A stretch of 64,000 bases of DNA from assembly GCA_011503125.2 (NCBI GenBank), contig WWBZ02000001.1, positions 1,240,001 to 1,304,000 of the forward strand, written 5' to 3'. Shown here in pieces: positions 34,554-46,629 of the stretch. A model generated the notes under the pieces. It was given only the letters and a program-made list of their open reading frames with translations, was not told where the DNA came from and did not search any database. A program made the position numbers and the translations under genes. This stretch comes from Botryosphaeria dothidea. Taxonomy: Eukaryota > Ascomycota > Dothideomycetes > Botryosphaeriales > Botryosphaeriaceae. The stretch's first letter is position 1. Every line of letters begins with the position of its first letter.

Positions 34554-35428
34554 ATGCCCTGTGACGTCGAGGACCATGGCGGCCACCACAACTGGCCCGA
34601 GCAGGGCGACCTGCGCATCTGGCCCTGTGAGCGCGCCTGCGACTACTGCACCTACCAAGCCCGCGACTCATCCGCTCTGCGCGCCCATGTCCGTGACGTC
34701 CACCAGCCTGGCGATTTCCCGCTCATCAACATCCTGCCCGGTCTGAACCGCCCTCCCGTCTTGTAAGCTGTCCCTCACCTTGCCAACCCACTCGCAGCCC
34801 AGTTACTCCCACTGACCATCAATCCAGTAACCCCATGCTCCATGGCACCCCGCCTCGTCCCTCCCGCCAGGCTCAGCAGCACCCGTACTTCAACCAGCAG
34901 GAGATCGACGAAGTTGTCGACCAGGTCGAGGACGCCGACGAGTTTGCTGAGCAGCAGCAACAGCAGGAGCAGCAGCAGGAGTCCGACCAGCCCGACGGCG
35001 ACCCCAACGACGACGAGTACCAGGACGGCCCGTCGAGCAGTGCCGCTCGCGGCCGCCGGATCCAGTTCACGCCCAAGGCCGCCGCCGCCGCCGAGGAGGC
35101 CGCCATGTCCAACGCCCGCAAGAGGAAGCGTGGCAACCAGCGCATCCCCGGCGAGATCTTCCCTGCGCGCATGCCCAAGCCCGCCGGCGGCCAGTACCGC
35201 AGCCCGTACGGCCCGCCGCGCATGGCCGACTCGGTGCGCGTCCGCGGCCTGCGCCCTCGCAACCTCGACCGCTCGCCCGAGGACGAGGAGGACCTGGTGT
35301 CGTGGTTCAAGAGCAACATCAACGGCATGTTCTACCTCGGCCACGCCGCCGGCCTCAGCCGCCGCGAGATCGTCCAGTCGTGCCAGGAGATCGTCAACAG
35401 CTGGACCTTCCTCGACGAGGATGAGTAG
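34554..35428 (+). CDS. C2H2-finger nuclear-type protein, unrecognised
   Basis: Exons 34554-34762 and 34828-35428 with a 65-nt GT-AG intron (phase 2) give 269 residues. A single zinc-finger-like module CDYCTYQARDSSALRAHVRDVH lies at about residues 29-50 (C-X2-C-X12-H-X4-H; written here once as a motif). After the junction (PPVFNPMLHGTPPRP) there is an acidic, Gln-rich low-complexity stretch (about 95-130), a basic patch NARKRKRG that could be a nuclear localisation signal, and a C-terminal segment DLVSWFKSNINGMFYLGHAA ending in SCQEIVNSWTFLDEDE that looks folded and conserved. A role in the nucleus, perhaps DNA binding, is inference from the finger and basic patch. I recognise no named family. 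Codon bias is strongly C/G-ending, supporting a real, well-expressed gene. Confidence 0.85.
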
Positions 35429-37596
35429 AGACCTACTTCTCTCTTCCCGTTTTGCTGCTGTCCGGAAACACGGGCAGGGCAAGCGTCCTTGCTGGCACTT
35501 TCCCACTTGATCTCGGCCTTGCGGTGCCACCCCCAGTTCACCCCGTCAACAAAACCCTGAAGACTCCTTTTTCTTTTGCAATTCCTTTGTTCTGATGCGC
35601 GATTCCCCAGCCTCATGGTTAGCATTTGCAGCGATTTGGCATTCTCTTCGGCTTGTATTTCTTCCCAATCACGGTTACACATGGAGGAGGTCTATAGTTT
35701 CACATGACGCCGACCTCTCTTCATCATCATAAAAAGCATGGCGGAAATATGGTTTTCTATCTCGTGTGGTCAATGGAGTAATGGAGACTATGACGGGACA
35801 GGACGGAGTATTGGGGGTTCTTTCATAGTCTTAGGAGCTCCATCACTTGGGCTCCATCACTTGGGCTCCACAATGGCTGAAGGGGAACTAAAGTGTGTTT
35901 CACGAGGGTTGCATGGACCGGCTATATCGGGGAACTTGGCGGGGCCAGTTTGGGATCTTTTAGTTGCTAAAAATCCAAGAGCGGCATCGCTGTGTCCTCT
36001 CAATGTGTCTTTCATAGTGTAGTGATGTCTTCGCGTTGTCATGCGCAGGTTGCTGCCGGAGATCACTTTGGGAGCGAGCGCCAACGCACACAGGTGCCCA
36101 TGTCTCCAAGACGGCATCTGCATCCTGAAGTGAATCTCCATGAGGACCACACTACCTGACGTGTGGTCCAAGACATCTCCGGCGATATATTCCCAGACGC
36201 ACCCGTGTATATAGTTGTCGCTCTTCTGCCATTCGCCTCGCCTACGCGCGGCCATCCACAACCGACGCTAAAGCTCTGGCAACCAGCGCACTTCACCTTC
36301 TCTCTGATCCTTAATCGGGCTAGGAAAGGCTAGCAACTACCCCAGTGTCAGTTTATCAGCAGGACTGGCGTGTGCCTCGGTCTGCCTTCATCCATCCCAT
36401 CCACCGTCACCTATGTCTTCAGTCTTGGCTGTCTTACAATCATTCCTACAAGAGCAGCGGCTTGTCGAGGCGTGCTGTACGCATCTGAGCACTCTCATCG
36501 AGGACATCGTTCCCTCATGTCTCCCTCTAATCGCCCCTGTGTTATAGCAGCGTCGCCAGCATGCAGTGTTTGCCGCAGCGACGGCTCTGCGGTCCGACAG
36601 ATACGAGAGAGACCTTGTGGGAAGAGCATATGCTTAGGCGGACGAGGAGTGATTTCATGAGAACCGTGGTGCGCCATTTCGGAGGAATAGCCTTTAGCTG
36701 CGGATGGATGGTGTCCACAGCGGCGAGCTGTGCTCAGGAGGGATCGCCGAGAGGATTTGCAGCCGTTCGAGAGCTTCCTGGGAATCATCAGTTCAATGGT
36801 AGGAAGAAAAGCAGGATTTGAGCGCCGACATCCTTGTAGTCCTTGCGGGTCGAGAGTTTTGGTTGGTGATCATGCCGTAGCTAAAGCGTCCGCGAAGCCG
36901 TGATCGCCGAGGTGGAGTCTCGTAAGTTGTGATGAAGATCTTTGCCGAGATAGGACGCAAAACAGGTGTTGGATGGATGTCTGACATTGCTGGAGCTGTC
37001 TTCATGGGCATGTGGCGAAGAGTCTAGCCGCTTGCGTTGGGCGGCAGGGCGCAGCTTCCACTCTCACTACCCGCCCTTCGGCGGCGTCACTTCCGTTCCT
37101 GCTTTGCGCTACAGGGAGACACCGCGGAGGTCAAGAGAAGCTCTAGCATCCTACCTGCATGTCTGCGAAGCATGGTGAAGGCATGTCTGGCTTTCGCTTC
37201 TTCCAGAGCGCCAAAGCGTCTCCGCTGTCTTTCTCAGTTTTTCAAGTGCTGCTTCAGCAGTCATCCTCACGGAGGCCCTCCCAGATAGATGGACTTAAGA
37301 CCGCACCATAGTCCACCTTTTCGCAGCTGCAGCGATATACTATCATGTTTTGGACCCTGTCCTGAGCGCCAGCAGAGAATCACCTACGGTCAGTACGAAT
37401 GCAGCTGACTCCTAGCCAAGGCATCAATAGGACAAGGCGCATGAAAGAGTGCCTTGAGGGAATACGGCGACAAAAATGCCAAGCTAGATTACCCCTCCGT
37501 CATGAAGTGTGCCAGACGTTTTTCATTAGGACTATTGCCAGTTTATAGATCGCAAACGCCTCCGAATCAATTAGACTAACCCCGAAACAGACTCCT
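35429..37596. other. intergenic, no gene recognised
   Basis: About 2.2 kb. It contains a 14-bp tandem repeat at 35837-35870 and scattered short frames. Frames near 36370-36820 are short, overlap on both strands and show no motif. Confidence 0.45.
35837..35870. repeat. 14-bp tandem repeat
   Basis: GCTCCATCACTTGG occurs twice in tandem, followed by a partial third copy (GCTCCA). Non-coding. Confidence 0.75.
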
Positions 37597-38963
37597 CTAA
37601 GAGATCGATTTGGGCTGCTTCACCACGAGCCAGCGGAAGCATTCGAAAATTCCCTTCAACATATCCAAAATATTCATGGCGTCCAAAAACGCAGGTATCG
37701 GGTTGTTCGAAGTCGTCATCACGGGGCTCCGTTCCTCCAGGCCTTCCTTTCCGCCGTTCTCCAGCTCCCGTGCACGGATATTCTCCACCGAATAAGGCTT
37801 CCAGGGATATGCCCAAAGGTGGAGGATGGCAAACACCATGGTTTCAAAACACAGGATGAGGTTTGGCAATCCAACTTGGAGGGTCTGGATTGAGATGGTA
37901 GCCGTGGGTTGGATTGGTGAATCCTCTTTGCCAGCCAGGAGGTTGAAGATCGACTGTCACATATCAGCTACGCTAAATAGGATATATGGGGTACTCGAGG
38001 ATACCTCTTGCATGTAGGACAAGCCAATGACGATCTTGATGGCAAGAAATTTGAGGAAGGGGCTATGAGGTCCAAGTGATTGTTTGAACTGCGTGTAAAA
38101 GTGGAAGAGAATCCCCATCGCTACAGTCAGGGAGATGGTCTGTGTGACATTGATCTGCGTTTTTTTAGCTGCGATTGATAAAGCTGCATCTGAATTTGCT
38201 TACGTAAATGTGCGCGTAGCTTAGACTGTTCGACTCGGCGCAGAAAACACCCACGGCCTCGGTGGCAAGAGTGATAATTGAGACGATTAATTTTACTACC
38301 GTGAACTGGAAGATGCACAAGCAAACAATCTGCTATGATGAGCCAGAGCGGATCTAGGAAGATGTACGAGACCTTACGTTGATGTATCTCGGCCAAGTCG
38401 TGCCCGACGCAGGCGCTTCTTCCGTATCGGTAGTAACCCGGCGCTTCTTCAAGAATTTCGGACGAGGAATCCAAGGTCGTGGCTTCACGTCGGCGAATAT
38501 CTCTTTGAAAGTCTTTAGGTCCGGAGCCAGGAAGTTGCAAAGTAGCATGAAGAAAGCTGCAAGCACCAGGGCCTCGTAGAATTGATGTGCAGTCTCGAGA
38601 TAGACATGAAGTTCGTAGAACTTGATAGAGAAGAAGGCAGTGACGGAAAAGACCGGGACCATGAAAAGAATGCGAAGGATTCTGCATGATATCAGGTGCC
38701 TGTACTCTTGAACTGCGCAATCTAACGTACTGTTTTTGTTCATTGGGCCTCGTATAGTTGATGGCGTGGCGTAAGCTAAGGTAGAATGAAAGCACACAAG
38801 AAAGCCAGGTAAATAGGAAGCCAAGATGAATGCTAATATCGTGGAACCGGAGGCCTTGGAAGAGATCCGCTTCTTGAACTGCACAGGAATTAGTGTAAGC
38901 CTTGGGAAATACGCGGTGCCGTGGCTTACTTGGCTGATCCAGCCTCGCATCGCAACTGACCAT
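37597..38963 (-). CDS. TMEM184/organic solute transporter alpha-like protein (DUF300)
   Basis: Six exons, 38963-38930, 38878-38731, 38681-38378, 38329-38204, 38154-38005 and 37953-37597, separated by five GT-AG introns of only 48-51 nt, give 372 residues. The product is a seven-span membrane protein of the OST-alpha/TMEM184 family; members are membrane transport or trafficking proteins whose fungal role is poorly defined. Family blocks: FHDISIHLGFLFTW (span 1), HAINYTRPNEQKQILRILFM across exons 2-3, MVPVFSVTAFFSI, ETAHQFYEALVLAAFFMLLC, the VVKLIVSIITLATEAVGVF region, INVTQTISLTVAMGILFHFY, and FLAIKIVIGLSYMQE. Phase is preserved at every junction. The acceptor before exon 4 could be three bases upstream, adding one Gln. 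The short first exon (12 codons) is the least certain part. The gene is divergent from the Zn2Cys6 regulator. Confidence 0.93.
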
Positions 38964-39499
38964 GATTCAATCTATGTTAGCTGAAACAGACAATGGCCTG
39001 CTTCTTGATATTGTACTCTTTTATCTTTCCTTATAGGAAAACCACGGAGCTTGTATCCCAATGCATGTATGTCGAGAAAGAAAACGGCGGCCAGCACGCC
39101 GAGCTAAGCGCCAAGGGCAGGCGACCACTTTAAAGTAGACCGGATGGCCGAACTCCTTGAGACGTGAAAGTGTTGCATAGGGTGCAGCTGCGAATAGTAT
39201 TGTTTCAGTCTTGGCTATCTTCAAACACGAGGGCTGTATCGCCTCAGCCCCAGGCCACAGCTATCAGGGTAGACTGTTTGGGAAATAGACCTCGGGCTAG
39301 CTTGGTGGCTGTGCTGGCAAATCGTGTTCGGCCAGACGCGCTCGCATTCTCGACGGCCATCGTATAATTGGCCAGGCGCCCTCCGATCTGCAACACCAAT
39401 TGACAACTCTACCCTTCAAATTCCCAGCGGTCTCGGCCCCGGAACCTCGCAATAGCATCTGCAGACCATTTGGATTTCGGCTGCACGGAAAAGGAAAGC
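38964..39499. promoter_or_regulatory. divergent intergenic region, TMEM184-like / Zn2Cys6
   Basis: 536 bp between the two divergent starts, so it probably carries both promoters. Zn2Cys6 proteins often bind CGG-containing sites; several isolated CGG/CCG triplets are present, but I see no clear inverted CGG pair to name as a site. Confidence 0.4.
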
Positions 39500-41284
39500 A
39501 TGCCGCCTACCCGAATCGGGCACAAGAAATCCCGCTTCGGCTGCATCCGCTGCAAGCAACGGCACGTCAAGGTCAGTCCGTCCACGTTACACCTGCCGCG
39601 CGCCTACCCACAGTCATCTCAATAAGGAAAACAGTGCGATGAGCAGCGCCCATGTGGAAACTGCGTCAGACATCAGGTTGATTGCAGTCTGGTGCTCTCG
39701 ACACTGTCGCCTCCGGCAGCACCCGGGCGCACCCCGTCTGCAAGATCCTCGCCCGCACACAAAGGCCACGCATCTTTCCAAGCAAGTAACAGCGCCTCTG
39801 GTACGTCTCACATTCTGAGCTTACCCAAATATTTGCCAAATGAAATGAATGATGCATCGGTCTCATTCAAAGCCACTGATACCGAGGTTCAGATGCAACC
39901 CGGTCTTCCCGATCTCCGCTACCTGCCCAAGCAAGTCCGTTAGGCATTGGCAACTCGCAACCCCCTGAGCCAGTTTCGTCACACAACCAGTCGTATTCAA
40001 TCAAAGCCAAGGTTTCTTCTATCAGAGAAGCTCTCCTTGAGCTCACCGAGGACGTGGAGGCTCTCGAACGAAGTCACAGCAATACGCCAAGTAGTAATCA
40101 TCAACACACTGCCGCAAATGTCCCGGAAGTATCCGGAGACTCAATATCTACCCAAGAATGGCTAAGAGACATGCATCTATTCCACCACTACGTGTCAACA
40201 GATGGCCTCTGGCTAGCACGAGAGCGTCGCCAGGAGGACTTGTGGCGCACAGTAATACCGGATCTCGCTTTTACTCATGTAAGATCAAAATACAATGCCG
40301 TGAGGCCATATCTAACGCAGAAGGTACAGGATGCCCTAATGCACGGTCTTCTTGCCCTCTCTGGCCTCCACGTAAGCAGACCGGCTGCTCAGACAACAAA
40401 GAAAGATACACTTACATGTAATGAATTACCTTAAGCTTGCACACATCCACCCAGAAAGTAAACGAGATTATACCACGCAATCCGCGCGCCACCAGGACAT
40501 CGCCCTCTCCCGCCTGCGCAATGGCCTCTTCAATATCACCCAGCAGAACATCCACGAGCGCTTCATTCTCGCCTACATCGTCATGATCATGACCTTCTAC
40601 TCCATCGGCAACCCTCTTGACGAAGACCACCACCTGACGACGCAGGAGCTGGGGCAATCGCTCTTCCTGGGCCAGGGTATCATGAACCTGATCTCGGCGC
40701 CGGAAAACTGGCACTGGGTGAAGACAGGCCCGCTCGCCATGACCCTCAACAACCCTATCCGCCACGAGGCCGTCTCTCACCCGACGGGCGTTTTCGTCGA
40801 ACGGCTCGACCATCTTTCGTCGTCGCTGATCATGCATCTGGCAGGCTCGCCGAGCGCCACGCGCGCGCGCTCGTCTTGCATGCTCGCTGTCGATGCGCTC
40901 AGGCGCGCCTACTGCGTCATACTGTCCGCCGGTAGGGAAGATCCCGCCGCCATCTGGTCCTGGCCGACCGCCATGCCTTCGGATTTCAGGGACTTTGTCT
41001 GCGCGAACCATCCCGTAGCGTTGGTGATTTTGGGGTATTTCGCCGCGTTGGTGCAGTGCTTGCGCGATAGGTGGTACCTGTCCAGCTGGAGCGAGAAGGT
41101 CTTCGCGGCGTTGGAAGAGACGTTGGATGAGGAGTGGAGGAGTTGGTTGGACTTTCCGAAGGCGTACCATATGGAGGATCTAGAGGCGTCGATTAAGGAG
41201 TATCAAGAGCGAAGGCAAGGGGAGACAACTTCTGATCTGCCTCCGTCTTGGGAGGACGACGGGTGTACGCGTAGCGGAGATTGA
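39500..41284 (+). CDS. Zn2Cys6 fungal transcription factor
   Basis: A nuclear regulator with an N-terminal binuclear zinc cluster. Exons 39500-39571, 39635-39800, 39893-40278, 40321-40371 and 40436-41284 give 507 residues. The cysteines C15, C18, C25, C31, C34 and C41 fit CX2CX6CX5CX2CX6C exactly, split by the first intron after K24. Next come a Ser/Pro-rich linker (about 45-115), an acidic helical stretch (REALLELTEDVEALERS), then the fungal-specific regulatory domain with MHLFHHYVSTDGLW, ALMHGLLALSGLHLAHIHP and ARHQDIALSRLRNGLFN. The later part resembles the Upc2-like/DUF3468 group (MTFYSIGNPLDED). Junctions 2 and 3 are the least certain; the 42-nt third intron is in frame and open, so its retention would add 14 residues. 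Position next to a TMEM184-like gene and a P450 suggests a local accessory cluster, which is inference. Confidence 0.9.
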
Positions 41285-44200
41285 AACTCGGGAAGGTGAA
41301 GTACTTGTTTTTCAAACTAATCAGAAGATATAGACGAAGCAGCAGGACCCCTGACAACAAGTCCGGCGGCTTCGACATCGACGTGCAAACTTCCTTCAGT
41401 CCCTCTTCAGATCGTTATGATACTTTCAAGTTAGTGTGCTGATATGCTTCGGTTTAGAGCTCCGTATATTTCGTAACTCGTCAACCTCGACGTTTCAATA
41501 TCCTTCCAGATCATCAGAATGTTGATTGTTTTCACTTGTGTGCCGGACTAACCACGACCGTCAACCCGTCTGATGTATAACAAGTGCCAGGAAATGGGGT
41601 AAACTATGAAGCATATGCTCGCTAACGGCGTGGATAATTTCATAAACTTCGACCTTTGAATGGCAACAACTGCATATTTTCACGGCCCCGCGCTCTTACT
41701 GAAAGGTGACAAGAGAAATCGGGATTGTGAAAACGCTGATTACGTTGCCAGGGGGCAACGACCTTTCGGAGGTTCTTCTACTACTCTCTGTAAATTCATC
41801 CTTTCTATATGATCATGCTTTTACTAACTTCGAAGCCCACTTCGGCGATTAGCTCCACCACCGCAAGATTCTACGGCCCTGTCCTCTCCGTACAATGCGC
41901 AGCAGTTCCATGTCCCTACCGCTTGTCCAAATCTTGCGTGTGCAGTTCGACATGCATGGCCGCGAACTTCGGAACGCAATTCTCAGCTTCCCATCGCGGC
42001 TGGCTCATATCAGAAAAGATCCTACGCTCTTCAACCCTCCCAGAAAATCCCCTCAGAGCCGAAGTGGCACGGATCAATTGAAGCCCGCACGACATCCTTA
42101 TCCAATATCGTTACCGTCTCATTTCCGATTTAAGCTTACAATAAATGAACCGAGGCAAGCCAATCATGTTCCGAAAACACTGGCCATGACTGTGCTCCCT
42201 GCTGGGATTCTAGCATGCGCAAATCTTGTGCTCTCATTGGTGCGCATTCTTCCGGCCATTACATACAAGAACTCGTTCCACTAGGTGGTCAAATACAAAC
42301 TGACAGTTCCTGTGGAGCACGGTGTCTATTGAAAGCTCAAAAACAAAAATACTAGAAAGAAAAGAAAAAGGGCGGTGCCACGTCACGGACATCTTAATCC
42401 TTGCTCCGCGGAGTGCGCCTGCCGCCGAACATACCGCCATCAGACGATCATAGCATTTGCCCGACGACTCGCTAAACAAAATGGTCCGCAGCCTGCCGCC
42501 TGCCTCGCCGGCCTATTGTAACGTTGCAGTACACTGACCCCATCCATTGGCGCATGACCTCTCGTCATCAGTGCGAGCTGGCGAAAAAAGCCGCAATGTA
42601 CGGGTGGCCGGACGTCCGTCCTCGTCGCGGCGAATGCCCTCCTGCGCCTTCGCAGCAGCGGTGGGTTTCAGTATCGGCTGCGATGCGGGCCGGAGCGAGC
42701 GGCGACTTCGGCAGAAGAGGATTTGCAGTCCCTGTGGGGGCAAATGCAATAGGGGGCGGGCCGACAACGTCCATCGGCGAAAAAAAAAAATGTGCAGTCG
42801 TCGGATTTCCGCCCCACTAGGACGACTGCGGAGGCCAGATGTTGGCCTTCTCCGGCTTGCTCGGTACTCTCCGAGCTATTTGGGGATCGGAATGTTCTCC
42901 AGATGCCCCCGCCTGCTCAGCATCACGTTAAAAAGCACGGGAGCAGTGCAGCTGCCGCCAGAGGGATTGAGGATTGACCGTAAAGCGGGGGCCAATGTGT
43001 GTCTTTGCTGATGCGAGTGGAGGCTATCGTCGAAGTGGAGAAATGGTCAATTCCTGATGGAAATGGAGCGCCGGGTGACCCCAGTGTAGGTGTTCACGCG
43101 GTCTTCTACAACGATATACGGATGGCCCCGGACCAACGTTGTGGCAGATAGATTGGTTGTTCCTTGAAGTTAGAAGCACAAACCTAAGAGATGGGTTATT
43201 TTTCAGTAGGTGCAGCCGATGCGAACCCTTCCTCCTCTACTCCTATGTGTTCATGGTCGATCGCCAAACATAGCTTTGGTCTAGCTCCAGCGAGGCGTTC
43301 ACGTGGACATGCATTACCATCAGATAGCCTCGTGCGCACTTTTCGAAGGACAATGCCTTCTTGGGCGTAACAGTAACCTTCTAATATTATGGCACTCCTT
43401 TCTCTATGTAACGTAATGCTAGCGCGCTAGCCATTTTCTATATTTATAAAATGTCTCCAATGCAAGTCAAGCATAAAAAGCTCTTTTCAGAACCCAACTG
43501 AATCTTTCTAAGTAGGACTTCTGGAAGAGCTCACATGCGAGCCATGTGAGAGGACGTCTGTGTCAAACGTGTTGATCTTTCTTTTCTTGAACGCAACTTC
43601 GTGACCAATAAAGAAATATGTTTTGTAGGCGAACCTCTCCCTTACCTCGAAATCAAAAGGACGATGGGCTCGAAACCTCGCACTCGATTATTCAAGCCAT
43701 CACTTTGGGTGTTTGAGGCATAAATTTGCCTCTATGCATGTCATTTTCCTGGTGCTGTAGGATATTTGCCGGGTGGTTACGGCGTGCAGAGGTTCTGATT
43801 GGTTGAAGCATAACAAAACCTGGAATCAATTTCGACAGATCACCGAGATGTAAGATCCTGACGTGTGGCCTGAGAGGTCAGTAGGATAGTACTTAGTATC
43901 ATTGAACGAAGGGTGGAAGATCGAAATTTTGATGGTTTCAAGAAGGAGAACAAGAAACCGGGATGTTTAGACTGTAGGTAGGGGCTCTCCCTTTGCCTTT
44001 CCTACCCTCAGCTCATCCAAGCCAAGTGCTCCTCTTAGTTGATTTTTCAGTGATTATAGGTATGATGAACACCAGAGTTCCATGTTGTTGTCGATCTTCT
44101 CCGCTTGATGACATGTATGCCAGTTGGTCTAAAGGCCCATCTAAGGAAAAGTTCAATCTACCCTTAGGCACATTAGAGGGGGATCCGGTTGATATGCTAG

Positions 44201-44829
44201 ATTCCACGTCATGGTACGTGCTGAATTCATTACAGTGGGGTACGTTCCCCACACTTGGCTGAAATTCTAGACTTCTGGTTTCCTAGGAGTTGATACGAGG
44301 ATTCTTTCCGGAATTGATTAGTGCAGGCGTGTTTATTCTCCTTTCCTACTAGGTTTAACCTTAATCATCGATTGATACTGCGTCACTAAGAATCATTACG
44401 GGCTGATGTTCATCCTAGCGCGATGGTACAGGTGCATTTTGGTCTGCACGGTCGATGAACTCGGCCGAATCGGCAATTTGCTGAGGTCGTCGGAACTTGT
44501 GCGTGAGGCACCGACTGAACGAGCTCCAAGGCAGCGTGCATGAAGTGTCTGTCGGGCTTGATTTTCTTCCCCGCATTATAGTAGCCTCGGACCTATCAGC
44601 CAGTTGAAATGCAGCAGATTGGTCATCTGAAGTCACAACATTCGACCGAAGTACCGTTGATCGACAAGCCGCATACAACACTGCAGGGAGGTGTTTCAAG
44701 CTGACCTTGAAGCCTTATAAACTCGAAAATTCTGCAAGATTTAAGCTTGATCATTGAACTCTACCTACTGATTCGTCCTCCGGAAACTCTGCGTTCTCTC
44801 TTGGATCAGTATCAATACTTTTGGCAAGC
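41285..44829. other. intergenic, no gene recognised
   Basis: About 3.5 kb between the regulator and the P450. Frames at 41809-42284 and 42524-43011 overlap in several phases and carry no motif. The stretch 43020-43990 is free of frames of 60 codons or more and fairly AT-rich. Frames mirrored on both strands at 43993-44262 also lack motifs. Confidence 0.5.
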
Positions 44830-46629
44830 ATGGCACTTGGCGGGTACATTCTTCTGTTCGCTTTGGGTGCATTACTTGTTCAAACACTGTTACGATCTTT
44901 ACGGTCCCCATTACGCTCTGTCCCAGGCAAGTTCTTGGCTCGGTTCACACGCCTCTGGTACCTGAAAGAAATATGGGCTGGAAAGTTCCCACAAACTAAT
45001 GTCAAGTTGCATCGCAAATACGGTACGTATACAACTTGCGCCTTGTTCATACATCCCCCAAGATACTGAATGTCGGCAGGTCCTATTGTCAGAATTGCGC
45101 CGAACGAGTATTCCATTGACGATCCAGAGGCCATCAAAATCATATATGGACACGGTACTGCTTTCACCAAAGGTCCATGGTATTATGCGAGTGGGAGTCC
45201 TCATCAAGCGAATCTATTCTCGGATAGAGACATCAAGAACCATTCCGCGGAACGGCGCAAATTTGCATCTCTGTTCTCGATGTCCTCACTGGTGACCATG
45301 GAGCAATCTGTGGATGTATGCGTCGAGTTTCTGAAGGACAGGTTTACGGAAATGGCGAGGTAAGTAAAATCCATCTCCGGAGGTCAGAACATGAAATGGC
45401 TAAGCTTCCTAAAGATTTGGGGAGACATTTGACTTGCAATGGTGGATGCAATGCTTCGCATTCGACACGATTGGAGAGATCTCGGTATGCATTCCGTGTC
45501 CCACTATCCAACTTAGCATTGAACCTATTGCTAAGTGCTTTTGCAGGTGTCTAAGAGGTTCGGTTTCCTGGATGCCGGCAAAGATCCTCTCAAGATAACC
45601 AGCAGACTTGACGACTTTCTGGTTTACGCAGGCCGCCTTGGGGTCTATCCGGAGACCCACCCCATCTTCTTCAAGCTCGTGTCCATGCTCGGTGCGAATG
45701 GCTTTTCCCATGCGGCGAAGTTCGCAGCAGACCAGGTCAAAGCTTATGAGAAAAACGTCGAGGGTGAGACCTTCCTGGCAAAGGCCATACGAATTCACCA
45801 GGAACAGCCGCACAAGATATCGGAGAATGGCATATTCGGGATCTGCCTCATGAATGTCATTGCTGGAAGTGACACCTAAAGCATCAGCCTTACAAGTGTT
45901 ATTTGGCGGTTGTTGAAGAACTCGCACACCCTCAAAAAGGTCCCGATAAAGTTGCATTGCTTGAAAGAAACATCTGCTAACATATCACATAGCTGCGCGA
46001 AGAAGTGGACACGATGTACTCCAGCAGCATCATTAAAGACACGGTCACTTTTGCGGACTCGCAACAAATGACGTATCTGCAGGCAGTCATTAAAGAAGCT
46101 TTAAGGACGCATCCTGCAACAGGCTTACCACTAAGTCGGGTGGTGCCGAGGGGAGGAGCCACCATCTCGGGCCAATTTTTCCCGGAAGGAGTAAGTGCTT
46201 TTCTCGAATGGATGGATCTTATGGCTAACGTGAATCTACAGACAATAGTAGGCGTCAATTCTTGGGTTGCCCATTACAATAAGCATGTCTTTGGTGACGA
46301 CGCGGATAAATTCAATCCTGAGCGTTGGCTCGTCAGCAAAGAAGCAGAGCAAAGTCTGGATAGGTATTGGATGCCGGCGAGTACCCTCATCTACCTTTAC
46401 AACCTGAGCCGCAGCTAAGCGTCCAGTGCAGTTCGGACATGGGTCAAGAACATGTTTGGGGAAGAGCATTGCTTTGATGGAGATCTCAAAAGTCATCCCC
46501 CCGCTGATCCGAAACTTTGACTTCTCCCTGGTAAACCCGGAGATGCCACCGAAAAACCACAATGTATGGTTTGTGAAGCAGAAGGATATTAAGGTTTCCG
46601 TGAAACCCCGGGAGATCGGCCGTCCTTGA
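44830..46629 (+). pseudogene. cytochrome P450, pisatin-demethylase-like, with in-frame stop
   Basis: Seven exons rebuild a full-length P450 (491 codons): 44830-45022, 45080-45359, 45415-45484, 45547-45939, 45993-46190, 46242-46380 and 46427-46629. An N-terminal anchor (MALGGYILLFALGALLVQTL) places it in the ER membrane. Motifs: YGPIVRIAPNEYSI; FDTIGEISVSKRFGFLD across exons 3-4; the I-helix IAGSDT; ExxR in KEALRTHP; and PERW. The heme loop is FGHGSRTCLG with its Cys at codon 434. A TAA at 45877-45879 (codon 292) directly follows AGSDT, and the same frame continues SISLTSVIWRLLKN. No sensible intron removes it. The donor of exon 4 (GTCCCG) is also poor, although the following acceptor has a good CTAAC. 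Hence it is probably a recent pseudogene; a sequencing error or an unusual strain allele is the alternative. CAA to TAA would fit RIP-like mutation. Confidence 0.85.

Noticed and set aside
34842..35510. 222-codon plus frame and long minus frames over the C2H2-finger gene
   Set aside because: Ser/Thr/Arg/Ala-rich shadows caused by the strong C/G third-position bias of the real gene.
45485..45546. possibility that the P450 is intact with different introns
   Set aside because: Every junction including this intron keeps phase and conserved sequence, but no intron can remove the TAA at 45877 without losing the AGSDT motif.
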